The translations under genes and the position numbers were made by a program. The notes beneath the pieces were generated by a model, which was not told where the DNA came from, searched no databases, and saw only the letters and a program-made list of their open reading frames with translations. Positions 14,826 through 22,350 of a stretch of DNA of 51,993 bases are shown here, one piece after another. Numbering within the stretch: position 1 is the stretch's first letter; the number at the start of each line of letters is the position of its first letter. The stretch comes from a virus: IMG/VR virus record IMGVR_UViG_3300024265_000007, positions 1 through 51,993 of that record; one strand, given 5' to 3'.

Positions 14826-15097
14826 CAACAAACGAAACACTACAAGAATTGAACGCAACGCAGAACGCAGTGGAAGATTTGCTCAAAGAACTGGCGGCAG
14901 AACGCAAGTTCCGTGATGAGTTTGAGGCATGGCTTGATGACGATTATAAAGGGACTTCAGATTGCCCCGATACATACCCCGGCAGTTATGGCGGCGGTAT
15001 GCTAAGTCAAGCAAGAAGCACTATCCATAAATATAACGAACTCAAAGCGCAAATTTTAGGCAAGTCAGAGAGGGCAGCCAATGAGTTATCCGAATAG
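14822..15097 (+). CDS. Small coiled-coil protein 2 of a tandem cluster (91 aa)
   Basis: Starts MTTNETLQELNATQNAVEDLLKEL; a coiled coil with an acidic middle and a Gly-rich turn (GSYGGGM). The N-terminus shares MTTNETL with protein 1; the tail (HKYNELKAQ) resembles protein 3 (KHNELKAEH). Probably diverged copies of one ancestor. Confidence 0.6.
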   Translation: MTTNETLQELNATQNAVEDLLKELAAERKFRDEFEAWLDDDYKGTSDCPDTYPGSYGGGMLSQARSTIHKYNELKAQILGKSERAANELSE

Positions 15098-15143
15098 CAT
15101 AGCAGGCATAACGCCAGGTGATTACTACGACCCAGGAGGAAAG

Positions 15144-15368
15144 ATGTTGGAAGAAATGGAACGCCTACAAGCAGAAAACGAAAAACAAGCCGCCTTCATA
15201 GCAGCGTTTGAGGAGCATTTAGAAACTGAGAAAAGCGCTGCCAAAGCATACGCACGCAGGAACAAGCACGAGATAGGCAGTGCAGACGAGTGGCACGTTA
15301 TGACCAATCTCAGCATAAAACACAACGAACTCAAAGCCGAACACCTGGAAGCGAAGGTGGCGAAATGA
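15144..15368 (+). CDS. Small coiled-coil protein 3 of a tandem cluster (74 aa)
   Basis: ATG 15144 is chosen because AGGAGG lies just upstream; an ATG at 15081 would add 21 residues and overlap the previous gene. The protein (MLEEMERLQAENEKQ...) is a clear coiled coil ending KHNELKAEHLEAKVAK, related to the tail of protein 2. Confidence 0.55.
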   Translation: MLEEMERLQAENEKQAAFIAAFEEHLETEKSAAKAYARRNKHEIGSADEWHVMTNLSIKHNELKAEHLEAKVAK

Positions 15369-15586
15369 CAACAATTGAAGCACGCGACGAATATCAACAG
15401 CAGCAAATCAGCGAAAAGACGGCGGAGGTATCACGGTTGCAAGGTGTGGTACATGGAATGGTATTAGAGCGCGGGCAGCTATTGGGTGATACGAATCTAC
15501 TACGTGGGCAGATTGCTGACATGAATGTTAAGATTAGCGAGCTACAGGCGCGGTGTGGTAGTTGTGGGGTAAGAAGCCATGAATGA
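15365..15586 (+). CDS. Small coiled-coil protein 4 of a tandem cluster (73 aa)
   Basis: ATGA overlap with the previous stop fixes the start. MTTIEARDEYQQQQISEK leads into a heptad-rich helix, ending in CGSCGVRSHE, a single Cys pair. The MTT start and coiled coil place it with proteins 1-3. It overlaps the next gene by 8 nt. Confidence 0.55.
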   Translation: MTTIEARDEYQQQQISEKTAEVSRLQGVVHGMVLERGQLLGDTNLLRGQIADMNVKISELQARCGSCGVRSHE

Positions 15587-15797
15587 TGACAGAATAGACG
15601 TGACCCCAAAGCGGTGTTGTTATCTGTGTTGGCATTTAGTTGATAATGATGCTTCACAGTCTGAACAATGCCTCCGTGATTATGACGAGACCGAATTGGC
15701 TACCTATGATTACGAATGGGACAATCCTGACGATATGTTTGATTTAATTCGCAAATCATGTCCACGTTGGAAAACCAAAGAAGGGGCTGAGAAATGA
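15579..15797 (+). CDS. Hypothetical Cys-containing acidic protein (72 aa)
   Basis: RCCYLCWHL near residue 13 and later CLRD and SCPRW give a possible zinc site. The middle is strongly acidic (YDETELATYDYEWDNPDD). ATGA overlap with the next gene. Function unknown; an acidic DNA mimic is possible but untested. Confidence 0.55.
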   Translation: MNDDRIDVTPKRCCYLCWHLVDNDASQSEQCLRDYDETELATYDYEWDNPDDMFDLIRKSCPRWKTKEGAEK

Positions 15798-16030
15798 ATG
15801 ATAAATGTATTGATTGCGGCGCGGCTGAAGGTGCAACCCTGACATTCGATAATAATAGGCAGGTTCGTGTCAAGTTCGCAAAATCACGTTATGGGTTACT
15901 ATGCCAACGTTGCATACGAAATGCCTATGCACGCAAGACAACGAAAACCAAAGCGCAACGTCGCAAAATAGCAGAACATAAGCGCATGATTGAAGATACC
16001 GGGCAGATGAGCATGTTTGGTGATGAATGA
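15794..16030 (+). CDS. Zinc-ribbon protein with basic tail (78 aa)
   Basis: CIDCGAAEG (Cys5, Cys8) and LCQRCIRNA (about 37-40) form a four-Cys site. A Lys/Arg-rich helix follows (ARKTTKTKAQRRKIAEHK), ending QMSMFGDE. Probably binds DNA or RNA. Last gene before the promoter at 16040. Confidence 0.6.
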   Translation: MNDKCIDCGAAEGATLTFDNNRQVRVKFAKSRYGLLCQRCIRNAYARKTTKTKAQRRKIAEHKRMIEDTGQMSMFGDE

Positions 16031-16039
16031 TATTGGGGG

Positions 16040-16068
16040 TTGCAAATATTAAACCGCTATGATACAAT
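16040..16068 (+). promoter_or_regulatory. Promoter TTGCAA-N17-TACAAT
   Basis: The -35 TTGCAA (5/6) and -10 TACAAT (5/6) are 17 nt apart. It drives the helix-turn-helix gene at 16098 and then the ERF/exonuclease recombination genes. Confidence 0.65.
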
Positions 16069-16097
16069 TCAAGTAGTGATATAAACAAGGATATGAT

Positions 16098-16310
16098 ATG
16101 GAAATAGACAAAAAGCAAACAATATTCACCGCACGACAGGTGGCAGAATTGGCGGGTGTATCTGTGCAAGCCATATACAAGGCATGGCACGCGGGCAAGT
16201 TCCCCACATCGGCCAAGTTTGATAAAACGTATATGTTGCGCCGTGCTGATGTATTGGCGTATTTGGAAGCTAGAAAACGAAACAGGAGACACAGTGATGA
16301 GATTTCGTAA
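16098..16310 (+). CDS. Excisionase/MerR-type helix-turn-helix protein (70 aa)
   Basis: TIFTARQVAELAGVSVQAIYKAWHAGKFP is a classic winged helix-turn-helix of the excisionase/MerR type (residues 8-36), followed by LRRADVLAYLEARK. The genome shows no integrase, so I favour a transcription regulator over a true excisionase. It is the first gene behind the promoter at 16040 and overlaps the next gene by 14 nt. Confidence 0.75.
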   Translation: MEIDKKQTIFTARQVAELAGVSVQAIYKAWHAGKFPTSAKFDKTYMLRRADVLAYLEARKRNRRHSDEIS

Positions 16311-16521
16311 TGTTACATTAACGGTAGTGGAGTGCAAGCAGGTTATAGATTTAGTCGATAACCAGTTGTCGCAATTGCAAGACGATTTGCGGCGCTACGA
16401 ACTTAGCCCGGCAGTTGATACCCCAGATTACTTGCAGCCTCGTATCGTTGCAATGCAGGCGATACAAATTAAGATGCGAGATGCAATCGAAGCCGCGACA
16501 ATTAGCATAGAGGTGGAGTGA
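16297..16521 (+). CDS. Hypothetical protein (74 aa)
   Basis: AGGAGA precedes ATG 16297; the frame is open further upstream but would run across the regulator. MRFRNVTLTVVECKQVIDLV gives a beta strand then helices (NQLSQLQDDLRRYEL). It ends at GTGATG with the ERF gene. Function unknown; context suggests recombination support. Confidence 0.55.
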   Translation: MRFRNVTLTVVECKQVIDLVDNQLSQLQDDLRRYELSPAVDTPDYLQPRIVAMQAIQIKMRDAIEAATISIEVE

Positions 16522-17366
16522 TGGACAATAACAAGACAGTATCAGAAATGGAAACCAGAGCAAAATTTTTTTCTAAGATGAGTCGTATCACCGGCAAGAT
16601 ACTCAATCTCAAGAAAGATGCGACTAACAAGTTTCACAAGTATGATTATGTCAGTGCTGACAATGTGCTGCAAGCCCTTGCGCCATTAATAGCAGAAGAG
16701 AACATCGCGTTAATATCCGAGACACTAGAGGTCATGATAGATGACAAAGTGTATATGCCGAAATACCGCTTTACATTCGTCTGCGGTGATACTGGCTACA
16801 TGCTGCCCTGTGATTGGTATGGCGAAACTGTTCATACCTCCAACAAAGGAACACGCGACGATAAGGCGCTCAATAAGTCGGCCACAATATCGCAAAAATA
16901 TTTCCTGCTAAAAACCTTCCTGATTGCTACCGGTGATGACCCGGACGGCGATAGTGGTGATACAGGGAAAAAGTCACAGAAGAAGCAAAGCAAGCCCAAA
17001 TCCAAACCGAAAACCAAAGCATGGAATGAAGACCCCGCTCAGGTGGAAAAATTTGCAGGTTGGTGTAAAGATGTGATGAGAGACTATCGCCCAGAATATA
17101 TGATTGATGCGCTTAATCAAGCGTTGGTTACACCACTCGCAGAATTCAGCAAAATGAAACAATACCCCGGCGATAAGACGCACGCAATGGATGCGATTAT
17201 CGCTTATGAATGCGGATATGATAACACTGCGATTTTGGCTGCAATTGAAAGCGTTTTACCTGATGCGACTTTTGAACAAATGGAACTACATACTGATGCG
17301 GTTGAACTTATCAATGGCCGTGTCAACACCCGCCAACTACAAGCAGATAAGGAGATAAAATACTAA
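16521..17366 (+). CDS. erf: ERF-family single-strand annealing protein
   Basis: The 281-aa protein carries the ERF signature: helical start, FHKYDYVSADNVLQALAPLIAEE (residues about 36-58), a beta region, and ALNKSATISQKYFLLKTFLIATGDDPD (about 115-140). ERF proteins (P22 Erf, Sak-like) coat and anneal single strands during phage recombination. After about 150 comes a Lys-rich linker and a C-terminal helical domain with two AILAAIESVLPDA-like helices. TAATG coupling to a DnaQ-like exonuclease fits an annealase/nuclease pair. Confidence 0.85.
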   Translation: MDNNKTVSEMETRAKFFSKMSRITGKILNLKKDATNKFHKYDYVSADNVLQALAPLIAEENIALISETLEVMIDDKVYMPKYRFTFVCGDTGYMLPCDWYGETVHTSNKGTRDDKALNKSATISQKYFLLKTFLIATGDDPDGDSGDTGKKSQKKQSKPKSKPKTKAWNEDPAQVEKFAGWCKDVMRDYRPEYMIDALNQALVTPLAEFSKMKQYPGDKTHAMDAIIAYECGYDNTAILAAIESVLPDATFEQMELHTDAVELINGRVNTRQLQADKEIKY

Positions 17367-18010
17367 TGGCAACAACAAGACTAAAGCCAGGAACGGCAGA
17401 ATATCATGCCCAGAAGGTTATTGATAGCAAGCTATGGATGCGAGATTTGGCCACTCAGGATTTTGTAATCATAGATTTCGAGACGACGGGTTTGGAGGGT
17501 GAGCCTATGCAGGTTGCCGTTATTGATAATCAAGAGCGGACATTGATTTCCACACTGGTCAAGCCTTTGAAGTTTGAGATTGACCCTGGCGCAGTTGCTA
17601 TCCACAAGATAACCGCAGAGATGGTCGAGGACGCGCCAACATTCCCCGAAATCTATGAACAATTAAGGGGAGCGTTGGAGGGTAAGGTAGTCGTAGCCTA
17701 TAACGCAAAATTCGACAAGGAAGTTTTGGCACGTACCTGCGAAGCCTACGGTCTCGAAATGCCGAAGTCGATTCCTGATACGTGGGCCGATCCAATGTTC
17801 ATCTATGCAGCATATAGAGGCGATTGGAATGATTATTTCAAATCTTATAAATGGCCAAAACTGACAGACGCATTGAAGGATTTTGCTATCGAGCTTGACG
17901 GTGAAGCACATGACGCTTTAGTCGATGTGCGGATTACCTATCATCTCATCCATGCGATAGCCAAAGAAGACCGAGACCACCCAGACCATCCAGACTACGT
18001 TCCATTCTGA
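17366..18010 (+). CDS. DnaQ-like 3'-5' exonuclease (DEDD family)
   Basis: The 214-aa protein shows ExoI DFVIIDFETTG (Asp32, Glu34 region), the His-Lys-Ile segment VAIHKITAEMVEDAP, ExoII VVAYNAKFDKEVL (about 107-119) and ExoIII HDALVDVRITYHL (about 189-201), all four acidic residues in place. It degrades 3' ends with two metal ions. Next to ERF it probably makes the single strands used in annealing, or it edits replication. Followed by the terminator at 18022. Confidence 0.85.
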   Translation: MATTRLKPGTAEYHAQKVIDSKLWMRDLATQDFVIIDFETTGLEGEPMQVAVIDNQERTLISTLVKPLKFEIDPGAVAIHKITAEMVEDAPTFPEIYEQLRGALEGKVVVAYNAKFDKEVLARTCEAYGLEMPKSIPDTWADPMFIYAAYRGDWNDYFKSYKWPKLTDALKDFAIELDGEAHDALVDVRITYHLIHAIAKEDRDHPDHPDYVPF

Positions 18011-18021
18011 GATTAGTTCAC

Positions 18022-18075
18022 ACCGGGCGTGGGCAAAGTCCGAGCGGGAATTCGGCAACGCCCGCGCCCGGTTTT
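18022..18075 (+). terminator. Strong intrinsic terminator after the exonuclease gene
   Basis: ACCGGGCGTGGGC (18022-18034) pairs along 13 positions, one G-T, with GCCCGCGCCCGGT (18060-18072). A small hairpin lies in the loop and TTTTAT follows. The gene at 18100 lies 25 nt beyond without an obvious promoter, so partial read-through is likely. Confidence 0.75.
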
Positions 18076-18099
18076 ATAATTCGATAGGGAGATGTGACG

Positions 18100-18666
18100 A
18101 TGAAACAATTGAAACAGTTTGAACAGCAATTGATTGACAAGGCACAGCTACAGAGGATTGCTAACGATGTCGCCAAAGCCGCCAATATCAAATACGAAGC
18201 GGCGATTGAGAAGGCGATGAAAGCCGACCCAGAACTACGCGCATTACAAACCAGCAACCTGGACGCGCAGGAAGCGTACAAGACGGCTAGGTCTGATTAT
18301 GCCGCAACCAAAGCAAACACTATAGATGCGCTTTTGGCATTTACCGACCCGGAAGACATAAAGGATATTGACGCTTTCAGTTATCGGCGTTCAGTAGAGC
18401 CTGCATACGAAGATGAATATGAATTCGTCAAGGCGGTTGCGGAATCTGGTTTTTTGTTTTTACTCAAGCCAGATGAATCCGCAATAAAAGCCTTTGTGTC
18501 CGGTATGGCATATGAACACAAGGAGCTTAAAACGTATTTCATGCCCGATAAGATTTTTGGTTGCTTGCCAGCACTAGGCGTTAAGGTTGTCATCAATCCG
18601 ACCATCAGCGACCCGAAGATTTCAAAACTGGCGACGGCGAAAACGGAAGGCGAATGTGATGAGTGA
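18100..18666 (+). CDS. Hypothetical coiled-coil protein (188 aa)
   Basis: ATG 18100 has GGGA 9 nt upstream. Residues 1-75 are a coiled coil rich in Ala, Lys and Gln (QLKQFEQQLIDKAQLQRIANDVAKAA), followed by a mixed domain with SGFLFLLKPDESAIKAFV. The shape loosely recalls phage nuclease-inhibitor proteins, but I see no diagnostic motif. Overlaps the next gene by 8 nt. Confidence 0.55.
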   Translation: MKQLKQFEQQLIDKAQLQRIANDVAKAANIKYEAAIEKAMKADPELRALQTSNLDAQEAYKTARSDYAATKANTIDALLAFTDPEDIKDIDAFSYRRSVEPAYEDEYEFVKAVAESGFLFLLKPDESAIKAFVSGMAYEHKELKTYFMPDKIFGCLPALGVKVVINPTISDPKISKLATAKTEGECDE

Positions 18667-19000
18667 ATACGGATTAGATTACGCAATGCACAGACATGAT
18701 ATTGAGCGGCTCGAAAAAGTCCCATTTTATGGACGTGGGCCAGACCACAACCCAAAGCATAATGAACTAGCATATATCAATATGGTGAATTATCGACTCG
18801 CCGAAGGCTGGAAAGTATTAGGGTTAGGCACTGATGCAGATTCCGAACCATTTGCCTTTATGGGTGTTCCGCGCCCGAAAGAATGCGGCGGGCTTCCTAA
18901 ACATGACGGACTGAAGGTTTATTCTCTTCGTGATGATAAATGGCATTGTCCGAAGTGTTTGGCAGAGTGGGAAACAAGGAACACACCAGAAGCCTTTTAA
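18659..19000 (+). CDS. Hypothetical protein with C-terminal CxxC (113 aa)
   Basis: Start at ATG 18659 behind the overlapping end of the previous gene. MSEYGLDYAMHRHDIE..., a WKVLGLGTDADSEPFAFMG segment and a final WHCPKCLAEWE zinc pair. The AEGWKVLGLGT pattern suggests a small alpha/beta domain. No family recognised. Confidence 0.55.
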   Translation: MSEYGLDYAMHRHDIERLEKVPFYGRGPDHNPKHNELAYINMVNYRLAEGWKVLGLGTDADSEPFAFMGVPRPKECGGLPKHDGLKVYSLRDDKWHCPKCLAEWETRNTPEAF

Positions 19001-19060
19001 CAGCAAGCAAAGCGCCCGGTGCAATTCCGCGCCGGGTAGTAGTGATGGGAGAATGGAGCG

Positions 19061-19438
19061 ATGAAGCCAGTAATGCAAACTATATTCGGCGATGGTTCAA
19101 ATGGAGACACACCTGGCAATTGCCTTCAGGCAGCATTAGCAACAATATTTAGAATCGACCTGGATACCGTACCACATTTTATGGAATTCGGGGTTGATTG
19201 GTTTGAGCAACTACAATCGTGGCTACGTGAAAGTTTTGATATGTACGCTTTAAGTTTTGAATACGATGACAGGTTGCACGTCGAGGGATATTATCTGCTC
19301 ACCGGAAAAACCGAGAGAGGGTTGATGCACACTGTTGTCTATAAGGATGGTAAACTGATGCACGATCCACACCCTGACAGTAATGGATTAATCGCACCTG
19401 AATCGTGTTGTGTGTTTGTAAGCAGATTGATCGACTAA
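19061..19438 (+). CDS. Papain-like (C39-like) cysteine peptidase family protein (125 aa)
   Basis: The pattern GNCLQAALATIFRIDLDTVPHF (in short GNC at 19-21, then VPHF) is a widespread phage family with a papain/C39-like core. Catalytic candidates are Cys21, His90 (LMHTVVY) and Asp102 (HDPHPD). Such enzymes cut peptides or amide bonds. In this early position it could process phage or host proteins. It is also the only peptidase outside the capsid genes, so it must be considered when looking for the missing lysin, though it has no export signal. Confidence 0.65.
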   Translation: MKPVMQTIFGDGSNGDTPGNCLQAALATIFRIDLDTVPHFMEFGVDWFEQLQSWLRESFDMYALSFEYDDRLHVEGYYLLTGKTERGLMHTVVYKDGKLMHDPHPDSNGLIAPESCCVFVSRLID

Positions 19439-19487
19439 TCGTAGAAAATAGCTTATGCGCTTTGAGCGCACGAAAAGGAATTGAATG

Positions 19488-19739
19488 ATGAGTTTTTATC
19501 CAACATTAGCAGAAGACAGAAGAGACGAAATTATGACAGGCATCGTCAATGAACACATCGGCTACAACAATGAGATTGTAATCAGGCGTAGTGCAGATGG
19601 CGGCTTTGCGGTGTGCATCGACATGACAAACAAGCGTGCATTGTTTTCGTCAGGGGCAACTTGCAATGGATTAATTGGCTATACTATCGAGCAGGATTTC
19701 GGCAGATGGTGTGATGAGCACAGTATTATAGCGTTCTAG
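19488..19739 (+). CDS. Hypothetical protein (83 aa)
   Basis: AAAAGGAA precedes two adjacent ATGs; the second (19488) has the better spacing. MSFYPTLAEDRRDEIMTGIV begins a small alpha/beta domain with a strand-rich middle (NEIVIRRSADGGFAVCIDM). A short hairpin TGCGCT-TTG-AGCGCA lies just upstream (19456-19470). Function unknown. Confidence 0.55.
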   Translation: MSFYPTLAEDRRDEIMTGIVNEHIGYNNEIVIRRSADGGFAVCIDMTNKRALFSSGATCNGLIGYTIEQDFGRWCDEHSIIAF

Positions 19740-19755
19740 GATTGGAGAGTGGCTG

Positions 19756-20196
19756 ATGGTAAAGTTTGCCGAAGATGTCAACTATTGGAAATCTGGGAAG
19801 TCTGCGCCGGATAGTTGGTTAGACAAGGCTGAAAATCAGATAATTAAAGTCGGTGGTTTGATGTTGGGACGCGCCTCAGCTTTCGATAATATTACCGGTG
19901 TAGAGGCTTATATGTTGTCGTTTGAAATCGGGGACGATAGGTTCAAAATTGTTTGGCCAGTGCTGAAATGCAAAGATGAAAATAAGCCTGGTAACAAAAT
20001 GGCCGCCCGTCGCCAAGCTGCAACCATGCTGTATCATGACGTGAAAGCAAAGTGCATGATTGCCCAGATATTCGGGATGCGAAAAGCGTTTATTCCATAC
20101 CTTGTATTGGAATCCGGCGGTACTGTAGTAGATATGTCAACTTACGAATTGTCGATTTCAATACCGCAATTAGTTAGTAATGTGGAGAGTGGTTGA
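19756..20196 (+). CDS. Conserved phage hypothetical protein (146 aa)
   Basis: SAPDSWLDKAENQIIKVGG, YMLSFEIGDDRFKIVWPVL and AARRQAATMLYHDVKAKCMIAQIFGMRKAFIPYL look like a conserved uncharacterised phage family that I have seen in other phages; I cannot name its function. It lies in a run of overlapping small genes (1-nt overlap with the next). Confidence 0.6.
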   Translation: MVKFAEDVNYWKSGKSAPDSWLDKAENQIIKVGGLMLGRASAFDNITGVEAYMLSFEIGDDRFKIVWPVLKCKDENKPGNKMAARRQAATMLYHDVKAKCMIAQIFGMRKAFIPYLVLESGGTVVDMSTYELSISIPQLVSNVESG

Positions 20197-20417
20197 TGCC
20201 AGAATACGACCATGAAAATATGAGCCTCTGTATGCACGGTTGCGGTTGGGTTGAAAAGTGCCAACACAGCAAGCCTACACCGAACGCGGCTGAAACCGAG
20301 CTACGGATATGCCATGAGTTGCTGAACGAGACAGGTATTCCATACTTGGATAGCTTGCATTACAGGTTGGTGATATTATTGGCGCTGCTCCGTGATGCGA
20401 TTACGGAGGTGGAATGA
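20196..20417 (+). CDS. Hypothetical Cys/His protein (73 aa)
   Basis: CMHGCGWVEKCQHS near residues 12-25 is a compact CxxxC...CxH cluster that could bind zinc. A helical C-terminal half follows (LRICHELLNETG). Overlaps both neighbours by a base or more. Confidence 0.55.
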   Translation: MPEYDHENMSLCMHGCGWVEKCQHSKPTPNAAETELRICHELLNETGIPYLDSLHYRLVILLALLRDAITEVE

Positions 20418-20647
20418 TGGGGGAAAAGGCACGAAAAGGCAAATGTGATTGTGGTGTCTGTATTCACAACAAACTCGTATATGATGATTCGGGGGGATGC
20501 TCTTTGATATGTGGACATCCAGAAATAAAGACAGTGGTAATGGAATGGGAAATTGTTGAGCATGAAACTGTACCCCATTTTTCAAAAGTGCTTTGGGATT
20601 GCAAATGGTATCAGAGAAGGACTGAAGTTATGGAAGACGGTGAATGA
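20417..20647 (+). CDS. Zinc-ribbon-like protein (76 aa)
   Basis: ACGGAGGTGG precedes ATG 20414/20417. CDCGVCIHNK and CSLICGHPE plus a later DCKWY give at least five cysteines in 60 residues, in the order of a treble-clef or zinc-ribbon site. Function unknown. Confidence 0.6.
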   Translation: MGEKARKGKCDCGVCIHNKLVYDDSGGCSLICGHPEIKTVVMEWEIVEHETVPHFSKVLWDCKWYQRRTEVMEDGE

Positions 20648-20648
20648 T

Positions 20649-21119
20649 ATGTTTCTATGGTGGCTGATAAAACGGACGGCGAAACCGGTGATTGAATTGT
20701 GGAATACAGATTTCATGCCCGCCATACCCCGTTTGTGTATTGTGGCATCGTCCTTCATATTGACGTTGATTATAGATGCTATCCTTATCGCACTGTTTGA
20801 TAACAAGCCTAATGATGGACACCTGTGGTTTGTGGCATCGTTTCTATTGTTGGTATTGTGGTCATGTTTTGGAGCATGGCATATGGCAGGTTATCTCATC
20901 CGGTTGCACACCCAATACCGCGCCGAGCAACCGGAAAAGCCGAAGCGCAAACGAAGTGATGGGGTTGGCTATGATAGCTCACTTGCTGAGAAAACATTAT
21001 CACAATTCGATAGTGATGGTGGATGGATGGGTGCTAACCCACATGGCATGGAGGCATATTTCAAAAGGCTTCATTCAGATCATGGTGATGATTACTTTGA
21101 AGACGAAGACGGCGAATGA
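20649..21119 (+). CDS. Membrane protein with acidic cytoplasmic tail (156 aa)
   Basis: Start ATG 20649 directly after the previous stop. Two hydrophobic spans (about 27-48 and 57-80: LCIVASSFILTLIIDAILIAL, LWFVASFLLLVLWSCFGAW) are followed by a basic stretch EKPKRKRS and an acidic end DYFEDEDGE. Both ends are predicted inside the cell. Function unknown; position is early, not near the lysis genes. Confidence 0.55.
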   Translation: MFLWWLIKRTAKPVIELWNTDFMPAIPRLCIVASSFILTLIIDAILIALFDNKPNDGHLWFVASFLLLVLWSCFGAWHMAGYLIRLHTQYRAEQPEKPKRKRSDGVGYDSSLAEKTLSQFDSDGGWMGANPHGMEAYFKRLHSDHGDDYFEDEDGE

Positions 21120-21120
21120 T

Positions 21121-21354
21121 ATGGCAGACGATAAAATCATAGCCATTTGCAAAAGCAAGAAATACAACGTTACTCGCATCTTTGAGGCTGTCGGGCAATA
21201 CACAATCTATGTCGATAGTCGCAAAGGTGTGACCGATACCACTCTATTCAAACGGTTTGAAGACACCCCGATTCGAGTCGTCGGGTTTGGTTGGCAGGCA
21301 GGTGAGCATTATATTTTGGCGCGTGTGGAAGTGATTATTGAAGAGGCTACATGA
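21121..21354 (+). CDS. Hypothetical protein (77 aa)
   Basis: Begins two bases after the previous stop (TGATATG). MADDKIIAICKSKKYNVTRIFE and YILARVEVIIEEAT suggest a small beta-alpha-beta domain. No family recognised. Confidence 0.55.
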   Translation: MADDKIIAICKSKKYNVTRIFEAVGQYTIYVDSRKGVTDTTLFKRFEDTPIRVVGFGWQAGEHYILARVEVIIEEAT

Positions 21355-21545
21355 TGGGAACCATCATAATAAGCATAACAATTCTATTCTTGGTGTACGT
21401 TGTCAATGAGATCGCAATACGGCGATATAGAGCAAAGAACGAAAAGCGTAGAGCGGACGTTGTAGCATGGCTTGATGAAATGAAAGCGGAGATTAGAATC
21501 GAAATGGAGCAATCAGACAGCCCAGGAAAAGGAGAGAAACGATGA
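21354..21545 (+). CDS. Single-span membrane protein (63 aa)
   Basis: GTIIISITILFLVYVVNEIAI forms one N-terminal membrane span, then a charged helix (RRYRAKNEKRRADVVAWLDEMKAEIRIEME). Two ATGs (21351, 21354) overlap the previous stop; the second has better spacing to GAGG. Overlaps the next gene by 4 nt. Confidence 0.55.
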   Translation: MGTIIISITILFLVYVVNEIAIRRYRAKNEKRRADVVAWLDEMKAEIRIEMEQSDSPGKGEKR

Positions 21546-21979
21546 CTAGGATACTCGAAAGCGGCAAAGTTAGTGGGTATGCTATTGTTTGGGGAAGCCA
21601 TGATAACCCAGACTTACAAGGCGAATATTTCACGCCAGAAACGGAGTTGAATATCCCAGATGAATTGGCATTGTATATAGGCGAGCCTTTGCCAGAGAAC
21701 CGAATCGGCACAGCTAAAATACAGCCTGATGGACACGGCGTTTATGTCTCTGGACAAATTGAGCCTCATATAAATAAGTTCGGTGTCAATATTCCTGTAG
21801 GGTATTATCATGCTCTCCAAGACATTTTACATCTCGCTTCTATTGGTTCAAAAAGCGAAGTAAGTGATAACGGGCGGATAAACAAATTCCCAATAATGGG
21901 CATTGTACTTACAGCTACGCCAGTCCAACCACCACAAGGTGATGAGATCAATGATAAGGAGATAATCGACAATGAGTAA
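21542..21979 (+). CDS. Prohead-protease-like protein lacking the catalytic His
   Basis: The 145-aa protein matches the HK97 prohead protease fold: SGYAIVWGSHDNPDLQGEYFTPET (11-34 in parts), a central beta region, LHLASIGSKSE (97-106, holding the catalytic Ser candidate) and GRINKFPIMGIVLTATPVQPP. Where active enzymes have a Y-x-H-G segment it reads LYIGEP (44-49), so the His seems missing. It is in the early block, about 20 kb from the real protease at 43215, and is followed by a very basic protein. It may be an inactive paralog, decoy or assembly chaperone. Confidence 0.65.
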   Translation: MTRILESGKVSGYAIVWGSHDNPDLQGEYFTPETELNIPDELALYIGEPLPENRIGTAKIQPDGHGVYVSGQIEPHINKFGVNIPVGYYHALQDILHLASIGSKSEVSDNGRINKFPIMGIVLTATPVQPPQGDEINDKEIIDNE

Positions 21980-22337
21980 GTCACGTCGAGGCACAGGAAC
22001 AAATCGTCGAGGAAGAAGACCGATTGGGACGCTGCGGCCATATAAGCCGATTCCGGTTATCACCGAATATCTTCGGAGCAAAACGTTGGTCGATGTCAAG
22101 TCTAAGCGAACACTGGTAGAACGTCTCAAAGAATGGGGTGGCAGAATTCGCCGCTTGTTCAGCCGCAAGAAAAAGCGTCGCATCACGACCAAGACCATCA
22201 AGTCGAAGTGGAAGACGGAAGACCGTCCGCAATGGGCTATTGATCTAGGTCGCCACAAAGCAAATCAGAAGGCACGGAATCGCCGTAACCGTAAACAAAC
22301 ACTCGCCTTGCACCAGATGCAATGGAAGAGGGCGTAG
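21972..22337 (+). CDS. Very basic protein, probably nucleic-acid binding (121 aa)
   Basis: More than a third of residues are Arg or Lys (SKSRRGTGTNRRGRRP, RRLFSRKKKRRITTK, QKARNRRNRKQ) with few acidic ones. This suggests binding to DNA or RNA, perhaps condensation. It overlaps the protease-like gene by 8 nt, so the two are expressed together. No family recognised. Confidence 0.6.
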   Translation: MSKSRRGTGTNRRGRRPIGTLRPYKPIPVITEYLRSKTLVDVKSKRTLVERLKEWGGRIRRLFSRKKKRRITTKTIKSKWKTEDRPQWAIDLGRHKANQKARNRRNRKQTLALHQMQWKRA

Positions 22338-22350
22338 AAGGGATTGTGTG

